64,000 nt of DNA from Planctomycetota bacterium (GCA_028289345.1 JANQQL010000010.1:372001-436000), one strand, 5' to 3'; positions 45,792 to 55,061 are shown, counted from the first letter of the stretch. A program made the numbers and translations. The notes: generated by a model not told the origin, from the sequence alone.

Positions 45792-45825
45792 GACAGTGAA
45801 GTTAACTTAGTTAACTTCACTGTCA
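45791..45825 (-). promoter_or_regulatory. palindromic TetR operator and promoter
   Basis: TGACAGTGAAGTTAAC at 45791-45806 and its exact complement at 45810-45825 have three bases between them. On the minus strand TTGACA (45821-45826) is a perfect -35 hexamer, and TAACTT with a 16-bp spacer could be the -10. Transcription would then start at or beside the ATG at 45791, giving a leaderless or nearly leaderless message. The operator covers the whole promoter, so bound repressor would block it. Confidence 0.7.
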
Positions 45826-45861
45826 AGGGCCAGTTTCGGGACCTGGGAGAACCTCTTCCCC

Positions 45862-46779
45862 TCATTGATTCGTCAGGCGCACCACGTCCGACCCGTCTGC
45901 GTTCATCCGATAGATCTCGAGGTTGCCGTCTCGTTGGGACACGAAGGCGATTTCGGATCCGTCCGGGGACCAGTTTGGCGAATCGTTGTGTGCCGCGACC
46001 TCGGTGACCGGATAAGAATCTCCGGTTTCCAGGTCAAAGAGATGAATCTGCACGACTCCGTTCACCGGCGCTTGATAGGCCAGGGTGAAACCATCCGGAG
46101 ACCAATCTGCATTGAAGTCGTGGTCCGGATTCGAGGTCAGCACGCGAGTGCCAGTTCCGTCCGCATTGACGAGAAAGAGGTCGTACTTGTTGTCCTTGGT
46201 CAGCGGATTGGGCGCCGAGTACACCAGCTGATCCCCCTCCGGAGACCACACGGGATCAAACGCCTCGAACTCCATCGGGGTCAAGTTCAAGTCGGATTGG
46301 GTCGCGAGATCTCGCACCATCAAGTGATAGACACGACGGTCCGAAACGTGATCCGAAACATAGGCAACTTTGTTGCCATCGGGGGACATGCGAGGAAAGA
46401 TCTCGTTCGCCCCGTCCGTCACCAAGGCAGTGAGTTTTCCGGTGTCGACATCGATTGAGTAGACATCGAGGTCTTGCCGCCCGAGCTCCGCACGGCCGTT
46501 CCGGTCCGTGGAGAAGATCAAGCCCTTCCCGTCGGGAGTCCACGTAGGGTAGTAATCCCCGGCCTGGTGGCTCGTGATCTGCCGAACCTCCTCGCCATCG
46601 CGGTCCATGACGTACAGGTCCGTGTTGCCGCTTCGATTGGACTGAAAGGCGATCTGGGTGCCGTCCGGAGACCAGCACGGGTAGCGATCCTCGGCGGGGA
46701 AAGAACGCAACAAATCCGCCGAAAGCGTCGGCACTGCCGAGGAAGATTCCGTGATCGCGATCAATAGAAGCATGAGCAT
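45862..46779 (-). CDS. secreted PD40/TolB-like propeller
   Basis: A 305-residue exported protein. After a signal peptide (MLMLLLIAITESSSA) come five to six PD40 blades (IAFQSNRSGNTDLYVMDRDG, GLIFSTDRNGR, VAYVSDHVSDRRVYHLMV). The ATG at 46779 has AAGGA six bases before it. An ATG at 46887 overlapping the stop of the upstream PD40 gene is an alternative that would add 36 residues. No enzyme motif is visible. The family binds proteins or serves as a scaffold. Confidence 0.8.
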   Translation of the reverse strand: MLMLLLIAITESSSAVPTLSADLLRSFPAEDRYPCWSPDGTQIAFQSNRSGNTDLYVMDRDGEEVRQITSHQAGDYYPTWTPDGKGLIFSTDRNGRAELGRQDLDVYSIDVDTGKLTALVTDGANEIFPRMSPDGNKVAYVSDHVSDRRVYHLMVRDLATQSDLNLTPMEFEAFDPVWSPEGDQLVYSAPNPLTKDNKYDLFLVNADGTGTRVLTSNPDHDFNADWSPDGFTLAYQAPVNGVVQIHLFDLETGDSYPVTEVAAHNDSPNWSPDGSEIAFVSQRDGNLEIYRMNADGSDVVRLTNQ

Positions 46780-46883
46780 GAGGGGTCCTTTCCCTATCAA
46801 CAGATCCACGGTTCCAGGCCATCGATCACGGCGAATCCCGATGGCTGCCACGAGTCCCCCCTTGGCGCGTTGGCACGGGGAGG

Positions 46884-48479
46884 TCATTGCGAGTTTGCGG
46901 GACGGAGGCGTTGGCGATGAAACTGCGCGCGCGGATGCTCAGGGATCAAGCTCAAGAGCTCGCCGTAGGCCGCAACGGCCGCACCGTGATCACCCAGCCT
47001 TCGATGCAGATCCCCGACCGCCTCGAGCACGTCCCCATCTTCGGGATGCGCTCGACTCAGGCGCTGGAGCAAGGCAACGCCGGTGAGCACGTCGCCGCGG
47101 CGCGCCAACCGGTCGACGAGATCGAGGACATCGAGCCCGCGATCGCGATACACGCCCTCGACCGAGTCCAACAGATCGAGGAACTTCCGCTGCCCGAGAA
47201 ATCCCACCAAAGGCACCTGGTTGGGAAACAGGAGCAGGCTTTCGCGTAGTTGTTCGTGGCTTTCCTCGACTTCTCCCGCCATCAAGAGGGCCTGTCCTAA
47301 CGCGGTGCGAACTCGCCACGAGTCGGGATACGTGTCAACTCCGAGGCGGCCGAAGTCGACGGCATCTTCCTGTTGTCCCCTCCCTAGCAGTTGATGCACG
47401 AGGATGAGAACCGCGGCTTCGCTCATCATGCGAGCCTCGGGGAAGGTCTCCCTCACCGCGTCGAATTGTTGGATCGTTGCCGCAAGGCCATCGGAGAGAA
47501 CCCGTTGGCTGAGTTCTCCATCCGGCTGCCGCGTCAACCGACGCAGTCCCGACGATGCGTCGGTGTTCATGAGGAACAGCTCGGCGTAGCCAGTGCGACG
47601 CGACATGAATCCGAGAGAACGCTGGTCGGGAGAGAACTTCGCGCGGTCGTCCGCGCCCAGGGACCACGTCAGGCGCCGGATCCCACCGGTGGCCACGCTT
47701 CTTTGGTAGAGGTCGTAGTTGAACCAGCGGTGGTACGGGCTCGCCTCGGCTCCCTGACCGAACACCATGAACTCTCCATCCAAGGAGTAGCTCGCCGAGT
47801 AGGAATCCGTCACCGTGTTGTCGGTCAGTCGCCGCACCGAAGACCCGTCGACCGCCGCCTCGTATAGATCGTTCCAGCCGTCGGCATCAATCGAGTACAG
47901 GATCACGGCCCGGTCGTCGGGGCGAAAGCTCAAGTTGTTCAGGCCAAAGGAAGAGTCAAAGATGACCCGCGAGGGGCCGTCCGGCAACTCGCGAACGACG
48001 ACGAAGCGATTCCGAGACCCAGGAGAAGCAGACTGCACGTAGGCAAGCAGCGATCCATCGTGGGAATGCACCGGATACTCGACTTCCTGCCCCGTCCCCT
48101 CCAACCATTGGGTCGAACCGTCTTCGAGATCCAGAAACCCGATTTTCTGACCCGTCTCGTGGCGGCGAACGAAGGCGACGGAGTTTCCATCGGGGGACCA
48201 ACTCGGTTGGGAGTCGTGGCACTCCCCGGAACTGATGCACCGCTCACTGCCGCTTGCCACTTCGATGATCCGCAGCTGGGAAGTACCCGCAATGGCGCGA
48301 TCGAACGCGACCCACCGGCCACAGGGAGACCAAGACCACTCCGCGGAAGACGTCTCGAAGGTCGTGCCCGACGACGCCGTCGCCTGCAGTTTCGGATAGC
48401 AGGGCCAATGATCTGGAAATCCCCTTTCCGCGCGGAGGCCTCCCGAGCACAGAACGGCCATCAGGCACAAGAGTGTCAT
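46884..48479 (-). CDS. secreted PD40 propeller with C-terminal TPR-like repeats
   Basis: A 531-residue exported protein. A signal peptide is followed at about 40-310 by PD40/WD40-like blades (SPDGNSVAFVRRHETGQKIGF, LDGEFMVFGQGAE) and at about 340-520 by TPR-like helices (DSWRVRTALGQALLMAGEVEE). It lies directly before the other PD40 gene in the same operon. The mix of propeller and TPR suggests protein-protein interaction at the cell envelope (inference). Confidence 0.78.
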   Translation of the reverse strand: MTLLCLMAVLCSGGLRAERGFPDHWPCYPKLQATASSGTTFETSSAEWSWSPCGRWVAFDRAIAGTSQLRIIEVASGSERCISSGECHDSQPSWSPDGNSVAFVRRHETGQKIGFLDLEDGSTQWLEGTGQEVEYPVHSHDGSLLAYVQSASPGSRNRFVVVRELPDGPSRVIFDSSFGLNNLSFRPDDRAVILYSIDADGWNDLYEAAVDGSSVRRLTDNTVTDSYSASYSLDGEFMVFGQGAEASPYHRWFNYDLYQRSVATGGIRRLTWSLGADDRAKFSPDQRSLGFMSRRTGYAELFLMNTDASSGLRRLTRQPDGELSQRVLSDGLAATIQQFDAVRETFPEARMMSEAAVLILVHQLLGRGQQEDAVDFGRLGVDTYPDSWRVRTALGQALLMAGEVEESHEQLRESLLLFPNQVPLVGFLGQRKFLDLLDSVEGVYRDRGLDVLDLVDRLARRGDVLTGVALLQRLSRAHPEDGDVLEAVGDLHRRLGDHGAAVAAYGELLSLIPEHPRAQFHRQRLRPANSQ

Positions 48480-48639
48480 CCAGAGTCCTCGAATCCGGCG
48501 CTACACGGCGGGGCATTGCGATTCCGAACTCGCGGGACTTCTCTGCCAAGTTTTCTCCATGACTTCGTGGTCCGCCTCGAGCGGGCATTGGACGAGCGGC
48601 CGACGCAAGGGGAGCCTCTCGCGGTGACGAACCCGGGCG

Positions 48640-51600
48640 CTATCTCAGCGAGGGAGCCAAAACCGGATCGGGAACCGGCGAGGAGGACGACCGGGGAGCG
48701 ATCGCCGAGGCCGTCCGCCGCCACCCCCGAAGCATGACGAACCCGCACGGCACGAGAACCAGGGCAAGCAGTGTGGCACCCAACACTCCCCCACTGATTG
48801 CCACGGCCAGAGGCGGCCAGAACTCCCCTCCCGAAAGCAGCAGGGGCAAGAACCCGGCGACCGTCGTGACCGTGGTGGTCAGGATGTGGCGAGTGGATCG
48901 CAAGACGATGTCGCGCACCGCGTTCCGGTCGCCCGCCCGGGCCCGCTCGCTCGATTGCAACGCCGCGAGCACAACGATCGAGTCGTTGACCGCGAGCCCG
49001 ACCAAACCCATGCAGCCGATGATCGCCGTGAAACCGAAGGGATCATCCATCACCCACAAGGAAAGCACTCCCAGCCCCAGGGACAGAATTGCGACAACCC
49101 CAATGAGCCCCGCCATGCGGAAGGACTGGAAGGTGAGGACCAACGTCGCGCCCATCAAAATGGCCAGGAGACCCACCGACGCCATCAACTTGCCCACGGC
49201 GTCGTCGCGCTCCGAGGACTCTCCCCCGAATTCCATGCGGTATCCGGCGGGAACGGCAAACCCCCGCTCCTCCAGTCGTTGCCGAAAGGCCTCCAGCTCC
49301 CCCGAAGGCAGCACGCCCGCAGTCAAGAAACCCTGGACAGTGACCACTCGTTCCCCGTTTCGATGAGGAATTGACGCCCACTCCGGAACGACTTCGAGTT
49401 TGCCCAAAGTCGTGGCCGGGACATTGACCGGCAACCCGCTCGCGTCGATCCCAACGAGGTCCAAGGATTCGATGGCGGCAATGCGGTCGCGGTTGCTTCG
49501 TTTCAGCCGAACGCGAACCGGCAGCTCTTCCGTTTCTTCCATGATGCTGCCACCGTTGGCTCCGTCGAGAGCCGCCTGGAGTTCCCGGGCAATTTCGACG
49601 TGTCGGCGATCCACTTCCCGGGTTTCGTCCTCGTCCAAATCGAGGAACAGCTTTGGCTGCCCGTGAGTCAGGGTGGCGCGCGTGTGGGTGACATCGACTC
49701 CGGCGGCCAAGATCTCCCGCGCCTCTTCCCCGAGTCGATGGAGGCGTTCCAGATCCGGACCGAGCAGTCGCAACTCGATGGGTGCTTCGAAGGGCGGCCC
49801 CTGTTCCAGTTGGAGGACCAGGGTTTGGGCCTCGGGAATCGTCGCATCCAACTCCCTTTGCACCTGGCGGATGATTCGACGCCCGACCTCTGCGGACTCC
49901 ATTCGCACCATGGCCTGGGCAAAGTAGGGGGAGGCATCCTGGCCATTCATCATGTTGTAGTAGAACGCCGGCGCGCTGTTGCCGAGAAACCAGTGCACCT
50001 CGGAGATCTCGCCATGGGCGGCCAGCAACGCGTCGGCCTGCTCCACGGCCTTCTGGGTCTCGGCAATGGTGGCCTGGCGCGGCAACGTCATCTGGATTTG
50101 GAACTGATCTCGATCCGCCGGGGGGAAGAACTGCTCGCGGAGCTGAGAAAACACGGCGAACCCGAACAGCGGCAAGAAGAACGCGAATGCCACTCCGGTC
50201 CAGGGCCGGCGCAACGCAAACCCCAATGCGGCTGCGAAGACCCGGGTGATCCAAGACACGCGAAGCCCTCGAGAAAACCACCTTTGGTGATCTCGCCCAG
50301 TTCCCCCCAGCCTGGCGGTCAATGCCGCCACCACCGTCAGTGACAAGAAAAGGGAACTCAGCAACGCCAAGATCACCGTCATCGAGATGGGCCCCACGAA
50401 CTCGCCGGCGGGACCAGGCATCAAAGCGATCGGAAGGAATGCCAAGATGGTGGTCAGGGTCGAACCCAACAAGGGAATCGCAAGGTGGCGGACCGCCTCT
50501 CGAACCGCACGCCCTTTGTCCTGACCCTCGCCAAGGCGCTCGCGCACCTCATCCACGGCGATGATGGCGTTGTCGATCAGTAAGCCGAGTGCGATGATCA
50601 AGCCCGTCAACGACATCTGGTGCAGCGGGAGCTCGAAGGCCCGCATCAAACCGAACACCAGAAGCGCGGTCAGCGGGAGGGCAGTCCCGACAAGAAGGGA
50701 AGCCCGCCAGCCCATGAACAATAAAGTCACCAAGAACACCAGCAGCGTGCCCAAAGTCAAGTTGTTCCACAGACCCGAGAACCGCGACTCCACGTAGCCG
50801 CTCTGATCGAAAAGGATCTTCAGATCGAGACTCGGCGGCAACGTCGTGGCGAACCCGTCCAGATCCTTACGCACTCGCTCGGCCCAGCGATCGGTGCGCA
50901 CGGTTCCCACCGCTCGCGCAGCGACGGCGATGGCCGGCAATCCGTCGGATCGCACGAGCTCGCTCGGCGGAGTTTGCATGCCTCGGCGAATCTCCGCGAT
51001 GTCGGCCAAGCGGACCGCGCGACCATCGGCCCCACGAACCACCAGCATCTCGCCGAGCTGCTGCACGGTGTCTGCGTCGCCTTCCACTTCCAAGGGAGCG
51101 GAAACCCGCGCGCCCTCGAGGCGCCCCGCAGGAATCTTGGTGTCTGTCTGGCGCAGCTCCTGAGCCAGCGAGGCCACGGACATTCCGAGTGCCGCCAGCC
51201 GAGTGGACTGCACCTCGACCACGATCTCTTCGGTCGGCTCCCCGAATCGCTTGGTGTATTCGGTGCCCGGCGCATTTCGCAGAACGTCTTCGAGCGCCTC
51301 GCCGAAACGTCGCATGAGGGGAGCGGACGGTGGGTTTTCTCCGATCCAGCGAAGCCCGGCGACCAGGGTGTAAGCGTCGTTCTCGTCGTCATCGAAGTCG
51401 GGTCGCGAGGCAGCGGCAGGAAGTTCCACGTCATCCAAGCTGTCTCGAATGCGAGACCAGACCTCGTCCACTTCGGTGATCTCGTCCTGCAGCTCCAGTC
51501 GAGTCACAGAGATGCCGGCCCGCGACGTCGATTCCAGAATCTTCAACTCTTCGAAACTGCGAAGCTCGTCTTCGATCTTTTGAGAAACCAGGGACTCCAC

Positions 51601-51768
51601 TCGTTCGGCAGTGGCACCGGGCATCGTGGTTCGGATCGTCGCGAAACGAGGAGTGAGCTTGGGATCCTCGGTGCGAGGCAGCAGATTGAGCGCGGTCACT
51701 CCGGAAGCCACCGCCAACACCACGGTGAGAATCAAGAGACGCGGATTGCGGTAATAAAGGTCGAACAT
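48640..51768 (-). CDS. RND efflux transporter permease
   Basis: A 1042-residue resistance-nodulation-division permease with the usual twelve membrane segments and two large periplasmic loops. The transmembrane Asp pair sits in LGLLIDNAIIAVDEV. Other family blocks are GATAERVESLVSQKIEDELR near the start and GCMGLVGLAVNDSIVVL in the second half. The protein would pump substrates from the cytoplasm or periplasm with proton input. The ATG at 51768 has GAGG upstream, and the adaptor gene ends 10 bp before it. No outer membrane channel gene is present. Confidence 0.9.
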   Translation of the reverse strand: MFDLYYRNPRLLILTVVLAVASGVTALNLLPRTEDPKLTPRFATIRTTMPGATAERVESLVSQKIEDELRSFEELKILESTSRAGISVTRLELQDEITEVDEVWSRIRDSLDDVELPAAASRPDFDDDENDAYTLVAGLRWIGENPPSAPLMRRFGEALEDVLRNAPGTEYTKRFGEPTEEIVVEVQSTRLAALGMSVASLAQELRQTDTKIPAGRLEGARVSAPLEVEGDADTVQQLGEMLVVRGADGRAVRLADIAEIRRGMQTPPSELVRSDGLPAIAVAARAVGTVRTDRWAERVRKDLDGFATTLPPSLDLKILFDQSGYVESRFSGLWNNLTLGTLLVFLVTLLFMGWRASLLVGTALPLTALLVFGLMRAFELPLHQMSLTGLIIALGLLIDNAIIAVDEVRERLGEGQDKGRAVREAVRHLAIPLLGSTLTTILAFLPIALMPGPAGEFVGPISMTVILALLSSLFLSLTVVAALTARLGGTGRDHQRWFSRGLRVSWITRVFAAALGFALRRPWTGVAFAFFLPLFGFAVFSQLREQFFPPADRDQFQIQMTLPRQATIAETQKAVEQADALLAAHGEISEVHWFLGNSAPAFYYNMMNGQDASPYFAQAMVRMESAEVGRRIIRQVQRELDATIPEAQTLVLQLEQGPPFEAPIELRLLGPDLERLHRLGEEAREILAAGVDVTHTRATLTHGQPKLFLDLDEDETREVDRRHVEIARELQAALDGANGGSIMEETEELPVRVRLKRSNRDRIAAIESLDLVGIDASGLPVNVPATTLGKLEVVPEWASIPHRNGERVVTVQGFLTAGVLPSGELEAFRQRLEERGFAVPAGYRMEFGGESSERDDAVGKLMASVGLLAILMGATLVLTFQSFRMAGLIGVVAILSLGLGVLSLWVMDDPFGFTAIIGCMGLVGLAVNDSIVVLAALQSSERARAGDRNAVRDIVLRSTRHILTTTVTTVAGFLPLLLSGGEFWPPLAVAISGGVLGATLLALVLVPCGFVMLRGWRRTASAIAPRSSSSPVPDPVLAPSLR

Positions 51769-51778
51769 CACACCGTCC

Positions 51779-53074
51779 TCAAAGCTTCCCATTCACTCGT
51801 TGACCGGGCACCACCCGGTCGACCCCCGCGGTGATCACCCGATCTCCCGCTTTCAGGGATCCACGGACCAAGACTTGTTCCGCTTCGTGGTGAAGGATCT
51901 CGACTTCGTGTCTCACCACTTGGAAGTCGCTCCCCTCGGGTTCCAGGCAGAAGCACGACCACAGGCCTCGCTCTCCTTTGGTGAGTGCCGTCGTGGGAAC
52001 GAAGATGCCGGAGGTCGCCCGCTGCTCGCGAACCGTCAAGCGGATGGTTTGGCCCGCCACCACCGATGGAGTGGATGAAAGTGGAACGTCGAGGATGACG
52101 AGCCGCGTCCGGGTCACCGCATCCACCTCCGGAAGCACGGCCCGAACGCGTGCCGGGACCGGCTTTCCCTCGGCCAAGAGCGCGTACTCCTGGCCTGCTT
52201 CCAACGCGGCGGCCGCTTCTTGGGAAACGCCGACCCGGGCCTCCAAGACTTGGTCCTCGAGCAGACGAACGACCGACTGGCCGATCTCCACCACCGTCCC
52301 CTCGTCCAGATGACGAACCGTGATCACCGCGTCGTAGGGAGCTCGGAGTTCGGTTTTGTCGAGTTCGATGTCGAGCGAGGCAAGCTCTGCTTCCAGCAGT
52401 TGCACCGTGGCCTTCTGGGCGGCGATCTGCTCGGGCCGGGTCCCCGTCTCGAGTTCTTCGAGTTCCTGTTGCGCACGAGCGAGACGGGCTTCCAGAGCCT
52501 CCGTCTGGGTCGTCGCCGTGTCGAGCTCTTCCTGGCTGACCACTTCTTCAGCGACCATCCGCTCGCGACGACGGGTTTGCAGTTGAGACAGCTTCAGCTC
52601 GGCTCGGCGCTCCTCCACGGCGGCGCGGGCCATGGCGATTCGCTCTGCACGTGGTCCGGACTCGAGTTCCTCCAGCACCGCGATCGCCTGCTGACGACGA
52701 GCCGCGATCTGACGGCGGCGTTGTTGCAACGTGATCGGATCGAGCCTCGCCATCGTGGCGCCTTGCTCGACACGATCCCCCTCTTCCACCAAAACGTCGA
52801 CGATCCTCCCGCCAATCTCAAAGCCAAGGGAACTGGCCCGGCGCGCCTGGACCCGCCCGGTGAACTGACGAGCCCACAGGTAGGTTTCGGCCTCCTCCAC
52901 CACTCGAGAGACCACCGGAAGCGCCGGCTCCGTCGACCCTGCCGGAGAGTCGGCGGAGGTCCGTTCCGCCGCAACGATGGGTCGCTCGGCAGACCAGCGC
53001 CAGGCGCCGACCAGAACCAAAGCCGCGATGGCGACCCCAGTGCCGACTCGACCCTTTGTCATATTTTGACGCAT
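51779..53074 (-). CDS. RND efflux periplasmic adaptor (membrane fusion protein)
   Basis: A 431-residue adaptor of the HlyD/AcrA family. The N-terminal anchor is GTGVAIAALVLVGAW. A barrel-sandwich part (SLGFEIGGRIVDVLVEEGDRV) and a long coiled coil (LKLSQLQTRRRERMVAEEV and onward) follow, then the beta-barrel part. ATG at 53074 lies in the middle of a TetR operator, ATG at 53062 is four codons on, and ATG at 53134 would overlap the TetR gene. I chose 53074. It links the permease to an outer-membrane channel encoded elsewhere. Confidence 0.85.
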   Translation of the reverse strand: MRQNMTKGRVGTGVAIAALVLVGAWRWSAERPIVAAERTSADSPAGSTEPALPVVSRVVEEAETYLWARQFTGRVQARRASSLGFEIGGRIVDVLVEEGDRVEQGATMARLDPITLQQRRRQIAARRQQAIAVLEELESGPRAERIAMARAAVEERRAELKLSQLQTRRRERMVAEEVVSQEELDTATTQTEALEARLARAQQELEELETGTRPEQIAAQKATVQLLEAELASLDIELDKTELRAPYDAVITVRHLDEGTVVEIGQSVVRLLEDQVLEARVGVSQEAAAALEAGQEYALLAEGKPVPARVRAVLPEVDAVTRTRLVILDVPLSSTPSVVAGQTIRLTVREQRATSGIFVPTTALTKGERGLWSCFCLEPEGSDFQVVRHEVEILHHEAEQVLVRGSLKAGDRVITAGVDRVVPGQRVNGKL

Positions 53075-53080
53075 CGTCAA
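53066..53080 (-). promoter_or_regulatory. TetR operator in front of the efflux adaptor
   Basis: TTGACGCATCGTCAA has six-base arms TTGACG and CGTCAA around CAT. It matches 12 of 15 bases of the site at 53861-53875 and lies at the start of the adaptor gene. Both sites probably bind the TetR protein encoded between them, so the efflux genes would be repressed separately from, or in addition to, the regulator's own promoter. Confidence 0.65.
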
Positions 53081-53105
53081 CTTTGACCAAAAAGAGAGAA
53101 CGGAT

Positions 53106-53837
53106 TCATCGGGAGAGAAGAGCCTGGTGCTCATCGGGAAATACCTCGGAGAGGATGCGTTCACTGGCTGCGGCCCAATCCCAGTCTCCGAACAGCGGCT
53201 GGAATCCGTAGCCGTCCAACAACAGGTGCGAGCTGCGACGAAGCATGGCAATCGGGTCCTGAACACCGAACTGATCGAAGGGAATCGAGCCTTCGACCAG
53301 GGTGAAGAATCCGATGTAGAGCGACCAGAGAGTGAGCGATAGTTCCGAAGGACCCATCCCTTCGGGAAGCTTCAGGTCTCCTTGGGCGATGGCGTCGCGA
53401 AGAATCCCCTCCACCGTTTCGCTGCAGCGCATTTCGCGGGACCGGATGCCGGAGACCGTTTTCTCGTCCATCTTGGCCTGAAACGCGCCGGAGTTGATGA
53501 TCTGTGAGCAACGGAAGTGCTCTGGTTTCAACTGAACGAAGAGTTCTTCGGCAATCCCGATCGCCGCGAGACGTTCGCGAGGTCTTCCGGAGAATGTCGC
53601 CGCCCTTTGAAACATCGCGATGCGCTCGTCCATGGTCTGTACTTCGAGGGCCGCGAGCAGGTCTTCCTTACTCCCGAAGTGCTGATAAACGGTGCCCTTG
53701 GAGTACTCGATCTTTTCGGCAACTCGGTCCATGGTGAGGCCCAGGTAGCCACGCTCCAGCAGAAGCTGCCGGGCCGCGGCCAGGATCTGCAGCTCCCTCT
53801 GCTTGGTCTCTCTTGCTTTTCGCTGGGTCGTGCTCAT
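53106..53837 (-). CDS. TetR/AcrR family efflux repressor
   Basis: A 243-residue TetR-type repressor with the DNA-binding helices near residues 30-60 (LTMDRVAEKIEYSKGTVYQHF). The rest is the ligand-binding domain. It is divergent in ligand domain from the TetR gene at 45171. It stands directly before the adaptor and permease genes, the usual repressor position of a multidrug efflux locus. The message is probably leaderless. Confidence 0.9.
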   Translation of the reverse strand: MSTTQRKARETKQRELQILAAARQLLLERGYLGLTMDRVAEKIEYSKGTVYQHFGSKEDLLAALEVQTMDERIAMFQRAATFSGRPRERLAAIGIAEELFVQLKPEHFRCSQIINSGAFQAKMDEKTVSGIRSREMRCSETVEGILRDAIAQGDLKLPEGMGPSELSLTLWSLYIGFFTLVEGSIPFDQFGVQDPIAMLRRSSHLLLDGYGFQPLFGDWDWAAASERILSEVFPDEHQALLSR

Positions 53838-53845
53838 CGGATGTA

Positions 53846-53875
53846 ACTATACGACAAAAATTGACGAATCGTCAA
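53846..53875 (-). promoter_or_regulatory. efflux TetR promoter with embedded operator
   Basis: On the minus strand TTGACG (53870-53875) and TATAGT (53846-53851) are separated by 18 bp, a good sigma-70-like promoter. The palindrome TTGACGAATCGTCAA (53861-53875) covers the -35 hexamer and part of the spacer, so repressor would compete with RNA polymerase. Only eight bases separate the -10 from the ATG at 53837, which implies a leaderless message. Confidence 0.75.
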
Positions 53876-53969
53876 GAATGAGGAGTGGCGGCCAACAAAA
53901 GTGCGAAATCAGAACATTTCTACCCACTCAATCGCGCGTTCCCCTTCCTGTCCTCCGGCAAGTTCCAAG

Positions 53970-54001
53970 AAAACGCCCGCCCCTCGGAAGAGGAGCGGGC
54001 G
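53970..54001 (-). terminator. intrinsic terminator after sodB
   Basis: CGCCCGC (53974-53980) pairs with GCGGGCG (53995-54001), with inner CCTC-GAGG pairs around a GGAA tetraloop. On the minus strand it is followed by TTTTC and TT. It lies about 55 bp after the sodB stop codon and is oriented to end that transcript. Confidence 0.75.
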
Positions 54002-54055
54002 ATCTTGTCGGATGGGAACGTCGGCCAGTGCAACGACTCGCCGGACGCGGAAGAG

Positions 54056-54652
54056 TTAGGCCGGGGTCTTGGCCTGCGCCTTGTCGAAGTTCGCGCTCGC
54101 AAACTCCCAGTTGGCGAGCTTCCACCAGGCTTCCACGTACTTCGGCCGCTGGTTCTTGTAGTCCAGGTAATAGGCGTGCTCCCACACATCACAGGTGAGA
54201 AGCGGCGTGTCGCCGTTGCGAACCGGGTTGTCAGCGTTCGAAGTCTTGCGAATCTGCAGCTGCCCTGCGGAATCGACAACCAGCCATGCCCAACCGGAAC
54301 CGAATTGGCCGATGGCCGCTTCCGAAAACTCGGTCTGAAGCTTTTCCTGGTTGCCGAAACGGCCTTCGATGGCGCTGGCGAGGGCGCTTTCCGGCTTGGT
54401 GCTCTCAGGATTCAGGCTGTGCCAGTAGAACTCATGATTCCAAGACTGGGCCGCCTGATTGAAGAGCCCTCCCTCCGCCGTCTTGACCAACTCGAGAAGG
54501 GACATTTCCGCTTCGGGCTTCCCTTTCACCAAGTCGTTGAGCTTGGCGATGTAGGTCGCATGGTGCTTGCCGTGATGAACGGCGAGGGTGTCCGCCGAAA
54601 TCGAGGGGGCAAGAGCATCCGCCGAGTACGGCAGCTCCGGGAGCGTGAACAT
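54056..54652 (-). CDS. sodB: iron superoxide dismutase
   Basis: A 198-residue Fe/Mn superoxide dismutase. Metal ligands are His26, His73, Asp155 (in DVWEHAYYLDY) and His159. Gln69 in AAQSWNH is at the FeSOD-type position, so iron is the likely metal. It detoxifies superoxide in the cytoplasm. No signal peptide is present. GGAGG lies eight bases before the ATG. A hairpin followed by five T residues stands right before that ribosome-binding site. Confidence 0.92.
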   Translation of the reverse strand: MFTLPELPYSADALAPSISADTLAVHHGKHHATYIAKLNDLVKGKPEAEMSLLELVKTAEGGLFNQAAQSWNHEFYWHSLNPESTKPESALASAIEGRFGNQEKLQTEFSEAAIGQFGSGWAWLVVDSAGQLQIRKTSNADNPVRNGDTPLLTCDVWEHAYYLDYKNQRPKYVEAWWKLANWEFASANFDKAQAKTPA

Positions 54653-55061
54653 TCTGGGGACCTCCGAAAAAGTCCGGGGCGGCGACCCCGGGGTTGGAAT
54701 TGAGTGATGACCCTGGAAGATTCGACTCCCCCGCCTCCGTGGAGTCGTTGAGTTCGAAATCATTCGGCAGGGAGCGAGGCGCACACTAGCGAGATGCTCC
54801 GCCCCACTCCACGCCGCTTCCGCCGACCCACCGGGAAACTCCCCGGTTGCCAGGACCTGGCCAGGAAACTCGCAAAGAATTCCGAGCTGATGGAAACCAA
54901 AAGGGCCGCGGCGTCGTAAGAAAGGGTGAGCGGGACGAGGCTCAGACTCGAACGAAACCCTCCCGACCTTTGACGATCGCGAGTCTCGAGCCTCTCCCGC
55001 CAACGCTTCCCCCGCCTCGACTCCTCCATCGCTGGACATTCCCCGAAGCGATCCCTGTCAC
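54653..55061 (-). other. 409-bp intergenic region upstream of sodB
   Basis: It separates the DNA glycosylase stop from the sodB start. The sodB-proximal end holds a GC hairpin and T run. I cannot identify the sodB promoter or a regulator site with confidence. No RNA gene or small coding frame is supported in the remaining 370 bp. Confidence 0.4.
54667..54691 (-). terminator. terminator-like hairpin in the sodB leader
   Basis: On the minus strand CCGGGG and CCCCGG pair around TCGCCG, then ACTTTTT follows. It ends 14 bases before the sodB ATG, directly ahead of the GGAGG ribosome-binding site. It could stop read-through from upstream or act as an attenuator for sodB. Confidence 0.5.
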
